Positions 7,265 through 16,682 are shown, numbered from the stretch's first letter. The stretch: DNA of 64,000 nt from JAFGOM01 sp964605795 (GCA_964605795.1 CAZSDZ010000003.1:45023-109022), one strand, 5' to 3'. Notes: generated by a model from the sequence alone, not told the origin. Translations and numbers: made by a program.

Positions 7265-9091
7265 TCAGATATAATGTGGTTTTTGTGAGAGGAGGTGTGG
7301 GGTGTAAAGGGGACGGTACGGCATCCCCTGCGTCTCGGCATGAACCATGGTGATGAGTTCGTCGAGTGTCAGCGCTTCCTTGTACGGCTTTTTTGGATCT
7401 GATTTCGCCCGGATAGTAACGGTAACCTCTCCTGAGCTCAGTTCCTCATCCCCAACAACAACGACATATGGAACCCAGTCAACCCCTGCTTCACGGACTT
7501 TTTTCCCGACCGTGATATCCCTATCGTCCATATCTGCCCTGATATTCTCCCTGTTCAGCCGGTGAATGATTTCGTTTGCATATTCAGTATGCCTTTCTGC
7601 AATCGGAATGACTCTTACAATTACCGGAGAAAGCCATGTTGGAAGATGGGGAACCGGTTGTGATTGGGTGTTCTCAAGAATGGCACAGATAACCCGCTCG
7701 ATACTGCCGGTTGGGGAGCAGTGAAGAATCGGTGGATATACGACCTCTCCATCCAGATGGTACTTGATATCAAACCGTTTTGCGCTCTCAACATCAATCT
7801 GAACGGTTGGATTCTCGATGGGCCGGTTCTGACCATCTATCGCTGCAAGATCTATTTTCGCAATCCAGTAATGGACCCGTTCTGAGATTGTCTCGATAAG
7901 AAGCGGGACACCTGAGTTACTAACAAGGTTCTTTATCCATCCTTCATGCTCCTGATAAAATACTTCGGTACACCGGAATACTCCAACCAGATCCGTTCCA
8001 AGATCTTTACCGGTCTGCCACCCGATAGCAACCTGCTCCTCAAAACAGGAAAGAGCGTTCTGCATGTCCCGGCATAATGAGTGCATATCCGGCATGGTAA
8101 AGGCCCGCAGGCGTTTAAGGCCGATAACCTCTCCTTTCTGTTCGTGTCGGAATGAGTACGTAGAGAGTTCGTACATCTTCATGGGCAACTGGTTTGGTGA
8201 GATGTGCATATCCCTCATAATTGAGAACATCCCAAAACATGCAGCAAACCGAAGCATCATGGTCCGGTTTCCACTCTTAAACCGGTACTGTCGCTCACCG
8301 AATTTGTCTGCATGTTCAAAGATGGCTTTATCATCGAGATCGTACATGACAGGGGTCTCTACCGGTGATGCGCCATAGGAAAGAACCAGTGAGAGGGCAT
8401 AATCGGCAAGAAGATCCCGAACCAGTTTTCCACGGGGAAGCCACCGCAAGTGCCCGACATCACTGGCCTGCTCATAATCAACCAGTTCTTTTGAGCGCAT
8501 CAGTTCAACATGAACTGGTTCTCCCCCGACAGGAACGGCGATTCCGGTCTCCTTCTTTATCAATGCTCCAAACGCGTCGTCGCTATTAAATTCACTGGTT
8601 TCATGCCTGACCCCATCCGGTGTCAGCACAAAGAAGGTGTGGGTAATATCAGGTTTGGATGATATCGTCTGGATCTCGTCAGAAGTGATGGTACGGGAGA
8701 GTTCTGATAACGGGTGGCCTTTACAGGAGATGGTAAAGGATTTATACCACCCGAAAGGTGCTCTCTGTACGGTAAATGACGGTGATAACTCCTTCTCGAT
8801 CCCCTTAAGAACCGTGACTGCAACATCAGGGGAAGAGAGATCGTTGCTCAGGTGAGCATAGGGGTATATCATTATCTTCTGACACAACACGGTTTGTGCA
8901 GTTTGTGCTATCTCGTGTGCGGTTTTTTTGATGATTGCATCTACTGCATCAGCATCATCTGATTCAACAGCACAGAACGCAACAAGTACCTCCTCGAGAT
9001 TGCCGGAAAGTTCCGTAGTATCCTCTGCCATCCTGGTTTTTTTCGTTGCCTTATATTCGATAAAGTCTGAATGTATCAAAAGAAGACGCAT
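7265..9091 (-). CDS. thrS: Threonyl-tRNA synthetase, archaeal type
   Basis: Charges tRNA-Thr. At 608 residues it has the archaeal architecture: an N-terminal D-aminoacyl-tRNA-deacylase-like editing domain (MRLLLIHSDFIEY at the start, then PYAHLS near 75 and PFGWYKSF near 110), a class II catalytic core with GASPVETPVMYD, MMLRFAACFGMF and TYSFRHEQKGE (motif 2 arginine), motif 3 near HCSPTGSIERV, and a C-terminal anticodon-binding domain (VIPIAERHTEYANEI onward). The canonical core words confirm the gene is intact. It is transcribed away from the zinc-ribbon gene. Confidence 0.95.
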   Translation of the reverse strand: MRLLLIHSDFIEYKATKKTRMAEDTTELSGNLEEVLVAFCAVESDDADAVDAIIKKTAHEIAQTAQTVLCQKIMIYPYAHLSNDLSSPDVAVTVLKGIEKELSPSFTVQRAPFGWYKSFTISCKGHPLSELSRTITSDEIQTISSKPDITHTFFVLTPDGVRHETSEFNSDDAFGALIKKETGIAVPVGGEPVHVELMRSKELVDYEQASDVGHLRWLPRGKLVRDLLADYALSLVLSYGASPVETPVMYDLDDKAIFEHADKFGERQYRFKSGNRTMMLRFAACFGMFSIMRDMHISPNQLPMKMYELSTYSFRHEQKGEVIGLKRLRAFTMPDMHSLCRDMQNALSCFEEQVAIGWQTGKDLGTDLVGVFRCTEVFYQEHEGWIKNLVSNSGVPLLIETISERVHYWIAKIDLAAIDGQNRPIENPTVQIDVESAKRFDIKYHLDGEVVYPPILHCSPTGSIERVICAILENTQSQPVPHLPTWLSPVIVRVIPIAERHTEYANEIIHRLNRENIRADMDDRDITVGKKVREAGVDWVPYVVVVGDEELSSGEVTVTIRAKSDPKKPYKEALTLDELITMVHAETQGMPYRPLYTPHLLSQKPHYI

Positions 9092-9231
9092 AGATCTATT
9101 TCTCCTTTGGTAACTTTACAATAGCTTCATAGTTGCTCTCTAGTATTAGAAGTAACAAGGCATAAATCAATACTGTTCTTCTCTCTGATACCGGGAATAT
9201 CATTCTCTTTTTTTGGGATCCGTCTTTAATC

Positions 9232-9255
9232 AGAGGATCTGATCCTCTCTTTTTT
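9232..9255 (+). promoter_or_regulatory. Terminator-like hairpin just upstream of the zinc-ribbon gene
   Basis: AGAGGATC-T-GATCCTCT (9232-9248) is a perfect 8-bp inverted repeat with one central base. It is followed by CTTTTTT, and the next gene starts at 9276. On the plus strand this is the shape of an intrinsic terminator or attenuator in a leader; as DNA it could be an operator between divergent genes. Confidence 0.5.
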
Positions 9256-9275
9256 ACCGGTGTCAATACTCCTCC

Positions 9276-9506
9276 ATGATGAGTAAGGAAACCAGCAGAA
9301 GAGATAGCCTTATTAGAAGGCTTGCGCAATTTACCTACAGGTGTAATGCATTCATGTGTTCTGTTGGCGGACCGGTTGATGTCGATATCGAGGATCGTAT
9401 CAAGACAAAGAATTGCCAGTGTAAAGACTGTGGGGGCTCATTTAAGGGTATTGGGAAAAAAATCCGTTGCCCTACCTGTGGATCTGACAATATCTGTGAA
9501 TTGTGA
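9276..9506 (+). CDS. Small zinc-ribbon protein
   Basis: 76 residues. The C-terminal half has CQCKDCGGSFKG followed by CPTCGSDNIC, two CxxC knuckles of a rubredoxin-like zinc ribbon. The N-terminus is basic and helical (MMSKETSRRDSLIRRLAQF). There are two adjacent ATG codons (9276, 9279) and either may be used. The stop is 3 nt before the next gene, so the two are probably cotranscribed. Function unknown; proteins of this type often bind RNA or transcription components. The hairpin and T-run just upstream may regulate it. Confidence 0.75.
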   Translation: MMSKETSRRDSLIRRLAQFTYRCNAFMCSVGGPVDVDIEDRIKTKNCQCKDCGGSFKGIGKKIRCPTCGSDNICEL

Positions 9507-9509
9507 ATT

Positions 9510-10031
9510 ATGAAGGTCCGGCTTGACCGGGATCTCCTTCTTATCAGGGGGGATCACTCATTTCTTCTCGTCGGTGTAGTACAGGAACCGTTTGCCCTCT
9601 GCCTTGAGACCCGTGATGATGAATGGTGCCAGGGGGTGGATGCAGGGGATCTGGTTGCGGTATCTGCCCCTGGTGATGGTGACACAATGCAGGGTCTTAT
9701 CCTGCTCGAACTCGTGAGGCGATATCATGTACCGGTTATTGTTCTCCCAAAAGGGCATCCTGGTTCGTCCCGGTTACAGATGGTGGTCTCGGCAGGCGCA
9801 GAGATAACCATGAACTGTTCGATAGAGCGGGGAACGCATCCGGAACAACACCTCCTCTGTTCCTCAGATGAATTGTCAGGGATGCATCTGCAACGCGACG
9901 ATTCCGGGGTTACTATTCTTTCATGCCCTCCCCATGCTCGATTATACCGGATTCCGGATCCCGTTCTCGTTCATGCACCGATACAACCAGAAACGGAAGT
10001 GAGTAATTGCCCTTCAGATGTTTTGCTGTAA
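9510..10031 (+). CDS. Uncharacterised protein, operon partner of the zinc ribbon
   Basis: 173 residues, not recognised. It looks soluble with an alpha/beta pattern: an initial beta-rich part (KVRLDRDLLLIRGDHSFLLVGVVQ), then TMQGLILLELVRRYHVPVIVLPKGHPGSSRLQMVVSAG, which reads like a Rossmann-type helix-strand with a PKGHPGS loop, and a late ILSCPPHARLYRI. No signal peptide or membrane segment. The start is fixed by the 3-nt gap from the zinc-ribbon stop. Probably conserved among related methanogens given its regular pattern, but this was not checked. Confidence 0.65.
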   Translation: MKVRLDRDLLLIRGDHSFLLVGVVQEPFALCLETRDDEWCQGVDAGDLVAVSAPGDGDTMQGLILLELVRRYHVPVIVLPKGHPGSSRLQMVVSAGAEITMNCSIERGTHPEQHLLCSSDELSGMHLQRDDSGVTILSCPPHARLYRIPDPVLVHAPIQPETEVSNCPSDVLL

Positions 10032-10072
10032 AAAACTGTCTTCGAAAGACCAAAAAAGAAATATGCTGAATC

Positions 10073-10633
10073 ATGAACAAAGATCCATTTTATGATGTAC
10101 TATCTCTCATCTGTGTAGTCTTTCTCATCTCTGTCATTACCGTATCAGGTGATGGAAATACGACTATCCGGGAAGAAGAGTATGCATGCAATACCACTGA
10201 TACGAATCAGACGTGTAATCAGTCATTTTATAACTGTTCGGTATCAGAACAGACAGATGGGTATCCCCTATCTGGTATACCTGAGACAGAAACAGAGGAT
10301 ACCAGTCCGGATTTAGGAGACAGGAGAGATGAAGGAAAGTCTGATGCAATTTCCTCTGAAAACTCCCGGGAACCAGAAGAGAATAACGAGATAGATCCCG
10401 GGTCTGACAAGGATGAAATCTCACAATCTCCTCCTGCCCGGTCAGAGAAGAGTTCAGGTTATGATTTTATTGCCATGAGTGAACAGAATACAGCAATGGC
10501 TCAGAAAAACCAGGATAATGCCTATTCATCTCTCCGGTCCTCTCTTCGAGGAAGAACCTCCAGTATCGGAATTAATATCTTTGATGCACCACGGCCAGTC
10601 AAATTACCGGCAGGATGGGGTTGTGGAGGGTAA
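10073..10633 (+). CDS. Secreted or membrane-anchored low-complexity protein
   Basis: 186 residues. A hydrophobic N-terminal segment (VLSLICVVFLISVITVSG) acts as signal peptide or anchor. The mature part is acidic and Ser/Glu/Asp-rich, with no globular domain recognisable. Within residues about 28-55 there are at least five N-glycosylation sequons (NTT, NTT, NQT, NQS, NCS) and four cysteines, which suggests a glycosylated surface region. The C-terminus ends GWGCGG. It follows the previous gene by 41 nt and may belong to the same operon. Function unknown. Confidence 0.6.
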   Translation: MNKDPFYDVLSLICVVFLISVITVSGDGNTTIREEEYACNTTDTNQTCNQSFYNCSVSEQTDGYPLSGIPETETEDTSPDLGDRRDEGKSDAISSENSREPEENNEIDPGSDKDEISQSPPARSEKSSGYDFIAMSEQNTAMAQKNQDNAYSSLRSSLRGRTSSIGINIFDAPRPVKLPAGWGCGG

Positions 10634-10648
10634 TTCCTGTTTTTCCTG

Positions 10649-11164
10649 TTATTCCGAGATCTCTTCCTGGTTTATTGGTGGTCGAAGGAGAACCAGACAA
10701 GCTGCAACGAGATCATGCAATCCCTGGTGTTTTTTTGTGTAAAGAATGCAGAAAAATCCACTTAAGAGCAGCAAAAAAGAGATCCATTTCGAGAAATGCC
10801 TGAGCGTTGCCCTGGTAAAGGTTATTCTCTCTCCTTTCAGGTCGGTGACGATGATGCGAAGGGTCATCTTCCCAAGAGTAGCCTGGTTCTGACTGGATTC
10901 AAGAGCCGCATAATAAAGCCATGGAATGAGTACAATCGTCACAAGAAAGGCTGTGACGACCGGCATAGGTACTATTGATTGAATCACCACTCCGGATGAG
11001 TCAGTAACCGGCAGGTGGTGAATCATCTGGTTTATCATCCTGACTGCGAGAGAGAACTGGAGATATGCACCGACAATCAGGGCAAGGAGAATGAGAATCG
11101 TGATATCAATGAGGAATGCACCCGTTCTTCGCCAGAATGAAGCATACCTAAAATTCGTTTCCAT
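10649..11164 (-). CDS. RDD family membrane protein
   Basis: Integral membrane protein of about 171 residues. The RDD hallmark is visible as FWRRTGAFLIDITILILLALIVGAYL (R...D at the first membrane helix), followed by a second helix pair around VVTAFLVTIVLIPWLYYAAL and the ATLGKMTLRIIV motif typical of the family, then a last helix (ISFLLLLSGFFCILY) and KKHQGLHDLVA near the C-terminus. The frame is open to 11185; the ATG at 11162-11164 gives METNFRYASFWRR, the usual short lead-in. Some RDD proteins transport ions or small solutes; no substrate can be inferred here. Confidence 0.85.
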   Translation of the reverse strand: METNFRYASFWRRTGAFLIDITILILLALIVGAYLQFSLAVRMINQMIHHLPVTDSSGVVIQSIVPMPVVTAFLVTIVLIPWLYYAALESSQNQATLGKMTLRIIVTDLKGERITFTRATLRHFSKWISFLLLLSGFFCILYTKKHQGLHDLVAACLVLLRPPINQEEISE

Positions 11165-11388
11165 CAGATCACCATCCGGAAACAATCGTGCAGAATATTG
11201 GGTATGATCCTGCTGTTTTGAGAGAATCGGAATTTATTCCTGCCCGGTAGCGAGTCCCACGGGATAAATATGGTATTGCATGCATCATATGCCTGTCATT
11301 ATATACTCCCGAATAAAAAATGAATCTATCGGAATTTTCTCTGAATTCTTTCTGTGTATTTCTCATTCCGAGCTTTCAATCCGATAAA

Positions 11389-12557
11389 TTATGAGGCTGT
11401 CTCTCTTGCATCAGCCATTCGTATCACGAGGACAGTAAGCAGAATAATTGCACAGAGTATCACAAGGATAACTATTCCGTGGAAGAGAAGGATTGTTCCT
11501 GAAGCAAGTTGTGCGACAATATGCAAAGGATTGTATGGTACTGAGACGATTCCCAGCATGATAATAACTGCTATCATCGAGAAGATGAACTGGGCTTTTG
11601 TCCGATCAGGATAATGAATCGCGATTATTGCTCCCATAAGAATGAGTACTGCTGATCCTGCGGTTACCAATATGAGAATTTCTATGATATGAGAGATAAA
11701 GACACCGTTTAATAGCAGGAGTATAAGCCAGATTCCTGCCTGGGCGGGAACAAGAAGGAGGGTAACCAACAGTTTTCCGGCAATCAGTTCTCTCATGGTC
11801 ACTGGGGTGGATCGTATGGTATCAAGAGTCTGTTGTTCATACTCTTCAGTGATAAGATCGATGATAAGGGCTGCTGAGATAAAGGCAGGCATAAAAAGGA
11901 GCAGAGGAATCAGGACTCCGTATATAAACTCATAAAACCCTGTTTTGGAAGCGCCGGGAGGAAAGGTTACTGATACCGGGATATCGGATAGCCGTGAGAT
12001 TCTTGNNNNNNNNNNTACTCTCTTGCAGATTTTTCTTTGTCAAAGACAAGAAACGCGGGGGATTGGACTTCGCCGCGCACAGCAACGGATGAAGGGATTT
12101 TGGGGAAATACAATGTATCTCCTTCTTCAAGCAGAATATCTTTTAATTTCATCTCGATAAGAGCTGCCTGGATATCATTTTTGAGTGTATACATCGTGAC
12201 AGAAAAAGGTTCTTGTTCATCAGGATATCCTTTGGGTATATACAGCACGGCAGCCAGTTTTCGTTCCTTTAACAATGCAACGGCAGTGGAGAGGTCCATA
12301 GAAAAGGGGATTACCGTATTATCTGCATCCAGTTTATCGAGCACAGGGGAATCCTCTCCACAATAGCCGACCCGGTAGTACACCCTTCCGTAATCATCAA
12401 GGGAATCAGGATTATACATGGCAGTAAGTCCGACCATGAGAAATGATGAGAAGAGTGCGATGAAGAGCTGGAGGAGAATGGCAAAGAGAATGGTCTTCTC
12501 CTGGGATATGCCTGAAAAATCTTTTCGTGCGATATTTAATACATGATTCAGATTCAT
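11389..12557 (-). CDS. ABC-2 type (NatB-like) permease, interrupted by an assembly gap
   Basis: The protein begins MNLNHVLNIARKDFSGISQEK, with a first membrane helix, a large extracytoplasmic domain (about residues 45-185) and then, after the gap, a helix bundle including FIYGVLIPLLLFMPAFISAALIIDLITEEYEQQTLDTIRSTPV, the ABC-2 coupling segment. A run of 10 N (12006-12015) splits the reading frame; bases on both sides are coding (RISRLSDIPVSVTFPPGAS resumes at 12003 in a different phase), so the break is a sequencing gap and not a real frameshift. The start codon overlaps the upstream permease stop by 4 nt (ATGA). It should form the second half of the exporter with the fused permease and the divergent ATPase. 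Confidence 0.85.
12006..12015. other. 10-base N gap
   Basis: Ten undetermined bases within the NatB-like permease gene. The length is probably a placeholder, because the two flanking reading frames do not join in phase across exactly 10 nt. Confidence 0.99.
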
Positions 12558-14377
12558 GCTAAAACCCCCCTGATAATGAGAGCATTATAGATACAATGTA
12601 CCATGATGGCAAGGAAAAGTCCCGGGATGTATCCTTTATTTCCATATCGTTTTATCGCGACTGCGACACAAAAAATTCCCATGGTATGGAGAAGAAACGG
12701 GGACCAGAGTGCGGTTGCACTCTGGAATAACAGAGATCCAAAAATTGATGACGTAATCTGGGACAGGGTAATAAAGAGCAGAAGTTTCTCACCAATAAGA
12801 AAACCAAGACCAATCAGGATAGATGCAATGGCAACACCCGGCCAGGAAAGACCGTTTGGGCTGTGATTAAAGAGTGCCATGAGTCCGAGACTCTTAACTA
12901 TCTCCTCTGTTGCTGCAGCCAGAACCAGGATGGCAACAAGGGAGAAGGGCATGGGAAGGTTGAAAAACAGCACGAGATACATCATCTGTGCCATAAATAC
13001 GAACGGAATCGAGAGGATGGTAAGGAAAAAAACCGACCCCCATGGATGGGTTGGATGGATAGCTGCCGTTATAAGATCCAGAATCTTTGAAACGAGTTTT
13101 TTCTGAGAAAAGAGATGTTCCTCGGTGAAATTGACGACACTCAGATAAAACATGACCCCGCTTGTCAGGTAAAAAAGTGCAGTAGAGTACAGGTAATCCA
13201 TTGCAGAGTAGCCGGTTCCCTGAATATCCATAACAATAAGGGTTACTGGTGAGAGCAGGCTTATGACATGAATATTTGCAAAAATACTGGGGAAGAAGAG
13301 ATATGCGGTTGCGATTGTTGAGAAGAATATCGATATAAATGATAATTCCCGGAAACTCCGTGATATCATCCCGATAAGGAGTGCAGAACCTAAAAAAAAG
13401 AGAATAATTGGAATGAGAGGCAGCAATGCAGTTATTTTCCCCCCGGTAAGAACCAGAAGAACAGAAGAGATTGCGAGCATTCCGATGGCATACGGTAATG
13501 ATTTCCCGATGATAATGGTAATTTGCAAAACGGGTGCTGCAATGAGTGGTTCTCCCTGTCGAAGTGTCCTCTCATGCATAACCGACATCATCAGGAACTG
13601 GGAGGTGAAATAAAGGGGGAAGATAAAGACAAAGATAAAGATAATCGTATCAAATGGAAGCGGGGGGGAGAGCATTGCTGGTGTCTGGTATGGATATGAC
13701 TCCTCTGCATAATCAGCAGAGAGGAGGTCACTGTATCGTGAAAGGGTTGAATCACTGGTATCTGAAGCCAGTATTGTCTCTCTGACCTTTTCGGGGGAGA
13801 GGTCAGGGGTACTCTCCGGCGGTGTTATCGGTATTACTTCCTGCTCCGGCCTCGGGTATCCTCTTGGCCTTGGTTGATTAAATCCGATCCGCTGACCACT
13901 CTCGGTTGCTGCAAAATCCAGTTGACTGGTGATATATTCATTGGAAATCCACACCGGATAGGCAGCGAAGATATCTTCCTGGTTGCTATAAACCGATGCC
14001 TGGTATCGTTCATAGGTGCGATATAATGCCTGTGCTGCGGCTCTTCCCTTGTCTGTTTCGTCTGGAAAAACCACTCCATCAGCGATGATAAGATCTAGTT
14101 CATATGACGCAGGCGGGGAATAGGATTCACTCTCCGGAATCTGGTAGAGAACAAACCTGGCATCTCCGCCAGAAACAGGAATATACGCATTGCTGGTAAG
14201 CCCGATGTCATATAACCCGTCCTGCAGGTGGATACCACTTCTGGCTGCATATCCGCTTACCAGAAGCAGTATGACCAGTAATACTATTGCAGCCGGGAGC
14301 ATCCCCCGGTTCATGGTAGTAAAGAAGCGCCGGATCTCCCACCATGCAATGGTGCATACCTGTGCAACCGTTCCCAT
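12554..14377 (-). CDS. ABC-2 permease fused to a PrsW-like intramembrane protease
   Basis: 607 residues. The N-terminal part is a NatB-like ABC-2 permease: a cytoplasmic start with AWWEIRRFFTT, one membrane helix, an extracytoplasmic domain (about 50-235), then a bundle with SVMHERTLRQGEPLIAAP. From about residue 435 a second membrane module begins with the protease-family motifs in order: TEEIVKSLGL (EExxK), GLGFLIGEKLLL (E in the second motif), LLHTMGIFCVAVA and MVHCIYNALI (two His motifs). These are the PrsW metalloprotease signatures. The fusion suggests that export and intramembrane cleavage are coupled, for instance peptide release or export. Comparable permease-CPBP fusions are known from bacteria. 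Divergent from its likely ATPase. Confidence 0.85.
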   Translation of the reverse strand: MGTVAQVCTIAWWEIRRFFTTMNRGMLPAAIVLLVILLLVSGYAARSGIHLQDGLYDIGLTSNAYIPVSGGDARFVLYQIPESESYSPPASYELDLIIADGVVFPDETDKGRAAAQALYRTYERYQASVYSNQEDIFAAYPVWISNEYITSQLDFAATESGQRIGFNQPRPRGYPRPEQEVIPITPPESTPDLSPEKVRETILASDTSDSTLSRYSDLLSADYAEESYPYQTPAMLSPPLPFDTIIFIFVFIFPLYFTSQFLMMSVMHERTLRQGEPLIAAPVLQITIIIGKSLPYAIGMLAISSVLLVLTGGKITALLPLIPIILFFLGSALLIGMISRSFRELSFISIFFSTIATAYLFFPSIFANIHVISLLSPVTLIVMDIQGTGYSAMDYLYSTALFYLTSGVMFYLSVVNFTEEHLFSQKKLVSKILDLITAAIHPTHPWGSVFFLTILSIPFVFMAQMMYLVLFFNLPMPFSLVAILVLAAATEEIVKSLGLMALFNHSPNGLSWPGVAIASILIGLGFLIGEKLLLFITLSQITSSIFGSLLFQSATALWSPFLLHTMGIFCVAVAIKRYGNKGYIPGLFLAIMVHCIYNALIIRGVLA

Positions 14378-14483
14378 CTGTGTTTGTATATCGTCTCTTA
14401 CACTATATCATTGCACGGATTGGGAGATTCATCCTCTCGTATGACCCCAAGTGTTATTGGCTGGTAATGCATGGATATTACTG

Positions 14484-15365
14484 ATGATAGATGTCTATCA
14501 GCTGACAAAGCGGTATGGTGCGTTATCTGCACTGGATAATGTCTCTTTTTCCCTGCAGCCAGGGACAATATGTGGTATTATCGGGCATAACGGGGCAGGA
14601 AAGACCACACTTCTCAAGATTCTTGCCGGTCTTGTCACCCCGACATCAGGGCAGGTCAGCATGAATGGAATACCGATTCAGGAAGATCCCGTCAGAATAA
14701 AATCCCATATCGGCTATCTCCCGGAAGAGTCCCGGTTATATGAAGCGATGACGGTTCCAGATTATCTCTCTTTTTTTGGGAGATTATATGGATTATCAGG
14801 GGATACTATACAGAAAAGAGAGAATGAACTCCTCTCCTCATTGTCACTGGATCATGGTGGAAAACAGATTGGGAACCTGTCAAAGGGGATGAAGCGGAAA
14901 GTAGCCCTCGCACGATCGCTCATTCATGATCCTTCAATTCTTATTTATGATGAAGCAACCTCCGGTCTCGACCCGATGACATCACGGTTTATTACCGGGT
15001 ACCTGGAGGATCTGGGGAGTTCTGGTAAGACCATTATACTCAGTGCCCACAATCTTTTCCAGGTTGAACGTATCTGTAATCTGGTTATCATCCTGAAACA
15101 GGGGAAGATTGTTGAGATGGGAAATATGGATGAGTTGCGGGAACGGTTTGGTACGGTAACCTATGGTATCTTCTTTACAGAACCGGCAGATGGTCTCCCG
15201 GAAAAAGCAACCCGCCTTGCTGACGGACTCTACCGGTTGGAAATAGTATCGATTGATGAGTTAAACAAAGTCACCAGTACACTTACCCGGTCTGGTAGTG
15301 AGATAAAGCGAATAGAATCGGTATACCCGACCCTGGAAGAGATGCTTGTAACCGTCGGTAAATAA
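14484..15365 (+). CDS. ABC transporter ATP-binding protein
   Basis: ATPase subunit of an ABC-2 exporter. Walker A GHNGAGKTT (about residue 35), Q-loop GYLPEESRLYE, signature LSKGMKRK, Walker B ILIYDEATSGLDP and the H-loop LSAHNLFQVE are all present. A C-terminal domain of about 80 residues follows, as in NatA-type proteins. The frame is open from a GTG at 14451, but the ATG at 14484 starts at the conserved MIDVYQLTKRYGALSAL. It is divergent from the two permease genes with about 106 nt between start codons; together they should form one transporter. Confidence 0.93.
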   Translation: MIDVYQLTKRYGALSALDNVSFSLQPGTICGIIGHNGAGKTTLLKILAGLVTPTSGQVSMNGIPIQEDPVRIKSHIGYLPEESRLYEAMTVPDYLSFFGRLYGLSGDTIQKRENELLSSLSLDHGGKQIGNLSKGMKRKVALARSLIHDPSILIYDEATSGLDPMTSRFITGYLEDLGSSGKTIILSAHNLFQVERICNLVIILKQGKIVEMGNMDELRERFGTVTYGIFFTEPADGLPEKATRLADGLYRLEIVSIDELNKVTSTLTRSGSEIKRIESVYPTLEEMLVTVGK

Positions 15366-15402
15366 TGAAACGATCTGAGTGAAGGAAAAAAATAGATTGA
15401 AT

Positions 15403-16320
15403 TTAAGATTTCTGGTAATGGGTCATGGCCGTTTCCACATCGGCATTTTCAACGGTTATCGCATATATGGCATTACACATCCGGATAGCTTCATCAAGAG
15501 GTTTCTGGTGAATATTTCTTCCTGTCGCATTCCCAGAACATCCCCCGATGTGAATCTGGTCATATAACTGCACAAGGAATGCCTTTCCATCAACACTTGA
15601 TCCCCCGGCACATACCACGCGTGTTCGGCCTGCAGCCTGGGTTGCTTCTTTGAGTAGTTCAGATGAAGAGAATCCTTCTTTTTTGGGCGGATTTACCTTG
15701 ACAAAATCAGAACCGAGCGTTGCAGCAACACCGGCAGCCCCGGCAATCAGGTGGGGATCTTTCTCATCAGTTACTGCCGCTCCTCTGGGGTAGATCCAGA
15801 GAACAGTGATCAGCCCATGCTGATGAGCTTCCCATATTGATTCGGCAGCTTCACGAATCATAATATGTTCATACTCGGATCCCAGGTAGATGGTATATCC
15901 AATCCCTGCAATACAAAGATTACTCTGTTCTTTAAATTTGACAACCTGGTCAACCGTGGTGATCCGGCAGGAGAGGGGATCTTTTTGTTTTGTCTTTACC
16001 AGGTGCGTTTTTGAGTTCAACTTGACAAGATAGGCAACACTGGGAAAATCAGCTCCGTAGGCTGCAATCAATCCCAGTTGGGTGGCAAAACAACCGATCC
16101 GCGCTCCTGATGCAATTGAAAAGAGATGTATCGGATCATTGTCATCCTTATGAATGCCATCCCCGAAAAAGTCATCGTTTAAGTGTTCAATCTTCTGATC
16201 ACCGGCAAAAAGCATGAGACGCCCGGTATTATGGGTAATTCGAGCGAAATTTGAGAGGTATGCTTCAGATGCTCCTTTTGGAACATCAATGGGAACCCGT
16301 ATGGATGGTAGTGCACTCAT
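15403..16320 (-). CDS. Class I aldolase, DhnA/FbaB-like
   Basis: 305-residue TIM-barrel aldolase that uses a Schiff-base lysine. MLFAGDQKIEHLNDDF corresponds to the DhnA-type early loop; DFVKVNPPKKEGF holds the likely Schiff-base lysine, and VVCAGGSSVDGKAFLVQL followed by GCSGNATGRNIHQ is the phosphate-binding end of the barrel. In methanogens such enzymes act as fructose-bisphosphate aldolase in gluconeogenesis; a relative makes the aromatic precursor ADH. The 'GNATGRNI' ending resembles the aldolase branch with GRNIWQ. I favour fructose-bisphosphate aldolase but cannot exclude another substrate. It is a single gene. Confidence 0.82.
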   Translation of the reverse strand: MSALPSIRVPIDVPKGASEAYLSNFARITHNTGRLMLFAGDQKIEHLNDDFFGDGIHKDDNDPIHLFSIASGARIGCFATQLGLIAAYGADFPSVAYLVKLNSKTHLVKTKQKDPLSCRITTVDQVVKFKEQSNLCIAGIGYTIYLGSEYEHIMIREAAESIWEAHQHGLITVLWIYPRGAAVTDEKDPHLIAGAAGVAATLGSDFVKVNPPKKEGFSSSELLKEATQAAGRTRVVCAGGSSVDGKAFLVQLYDQIHIGGCSGNATGRNIHQKPLDEAIRMCNAIYAITVENADVETAMTHYQKS

Positions 16321-16439
16321 ACGGTTTAATCACACTTTAAAAATTTAAGGGTTTACTTTTGGGGCACACGATCTGATACCTGAATGAGTTTTATCTTCAG
16401 AGTAACCGCTCAAAAAGAAGGTTTTTGGGACTATACTCC

Positions 16440-16682
16440 TTACCGTACCTGGATAATCTTTTCTTCGTTATTTTTCAGCCGCGTACGAAGCCAGGCCAGG
16501 GCATCTGCCTGGTTCTTAAATGCAGCGATACCGATGGGTTCTCCATTGGCAATAAATGCCTTGAGGATTACCTTCTCGACATATATTCGTCCCTTTCTCT
16601 CTTTTTTTATCTCAAGAATTTGAAATCGTTCGATATAATCAAGGTTAATAATATCTGTGCCGGTATCGAGCCATTTTGGCAT
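16440..16682 (-). CDS. Small conserved-looking protein of unknown function
   Basis: 80 residues, soluble, no cysteine. Pattern: beta strands (TDIINLDYIERFQILEIKKERKGRIYVEKVILKAFIANGEPIGIAAF) followed by a helix (NQADALAWLRTRLKNNEEK), which looks like a small alpha/beta fold and not noise. The start MPKWLDTGTD is preceded by 140 nt of intergenic DNA. I do not recognise the family. It lies between the aldolase and another small gene, all on the minus strand. Confidence 0.6.
   Translation of the reverse strand: MPKWLDTGTDIINLDYIERFQILEIKKERKGRIYVEKVILKAFIANGEPIGIAAFKNQADALAWLRTRLKNNEEKIIQVR

Noticed and set aside
11967..12130. Frameshift in the ABC permease
   Set aside because: The phase change coincides with the N run, so it is an assembly gap effect.
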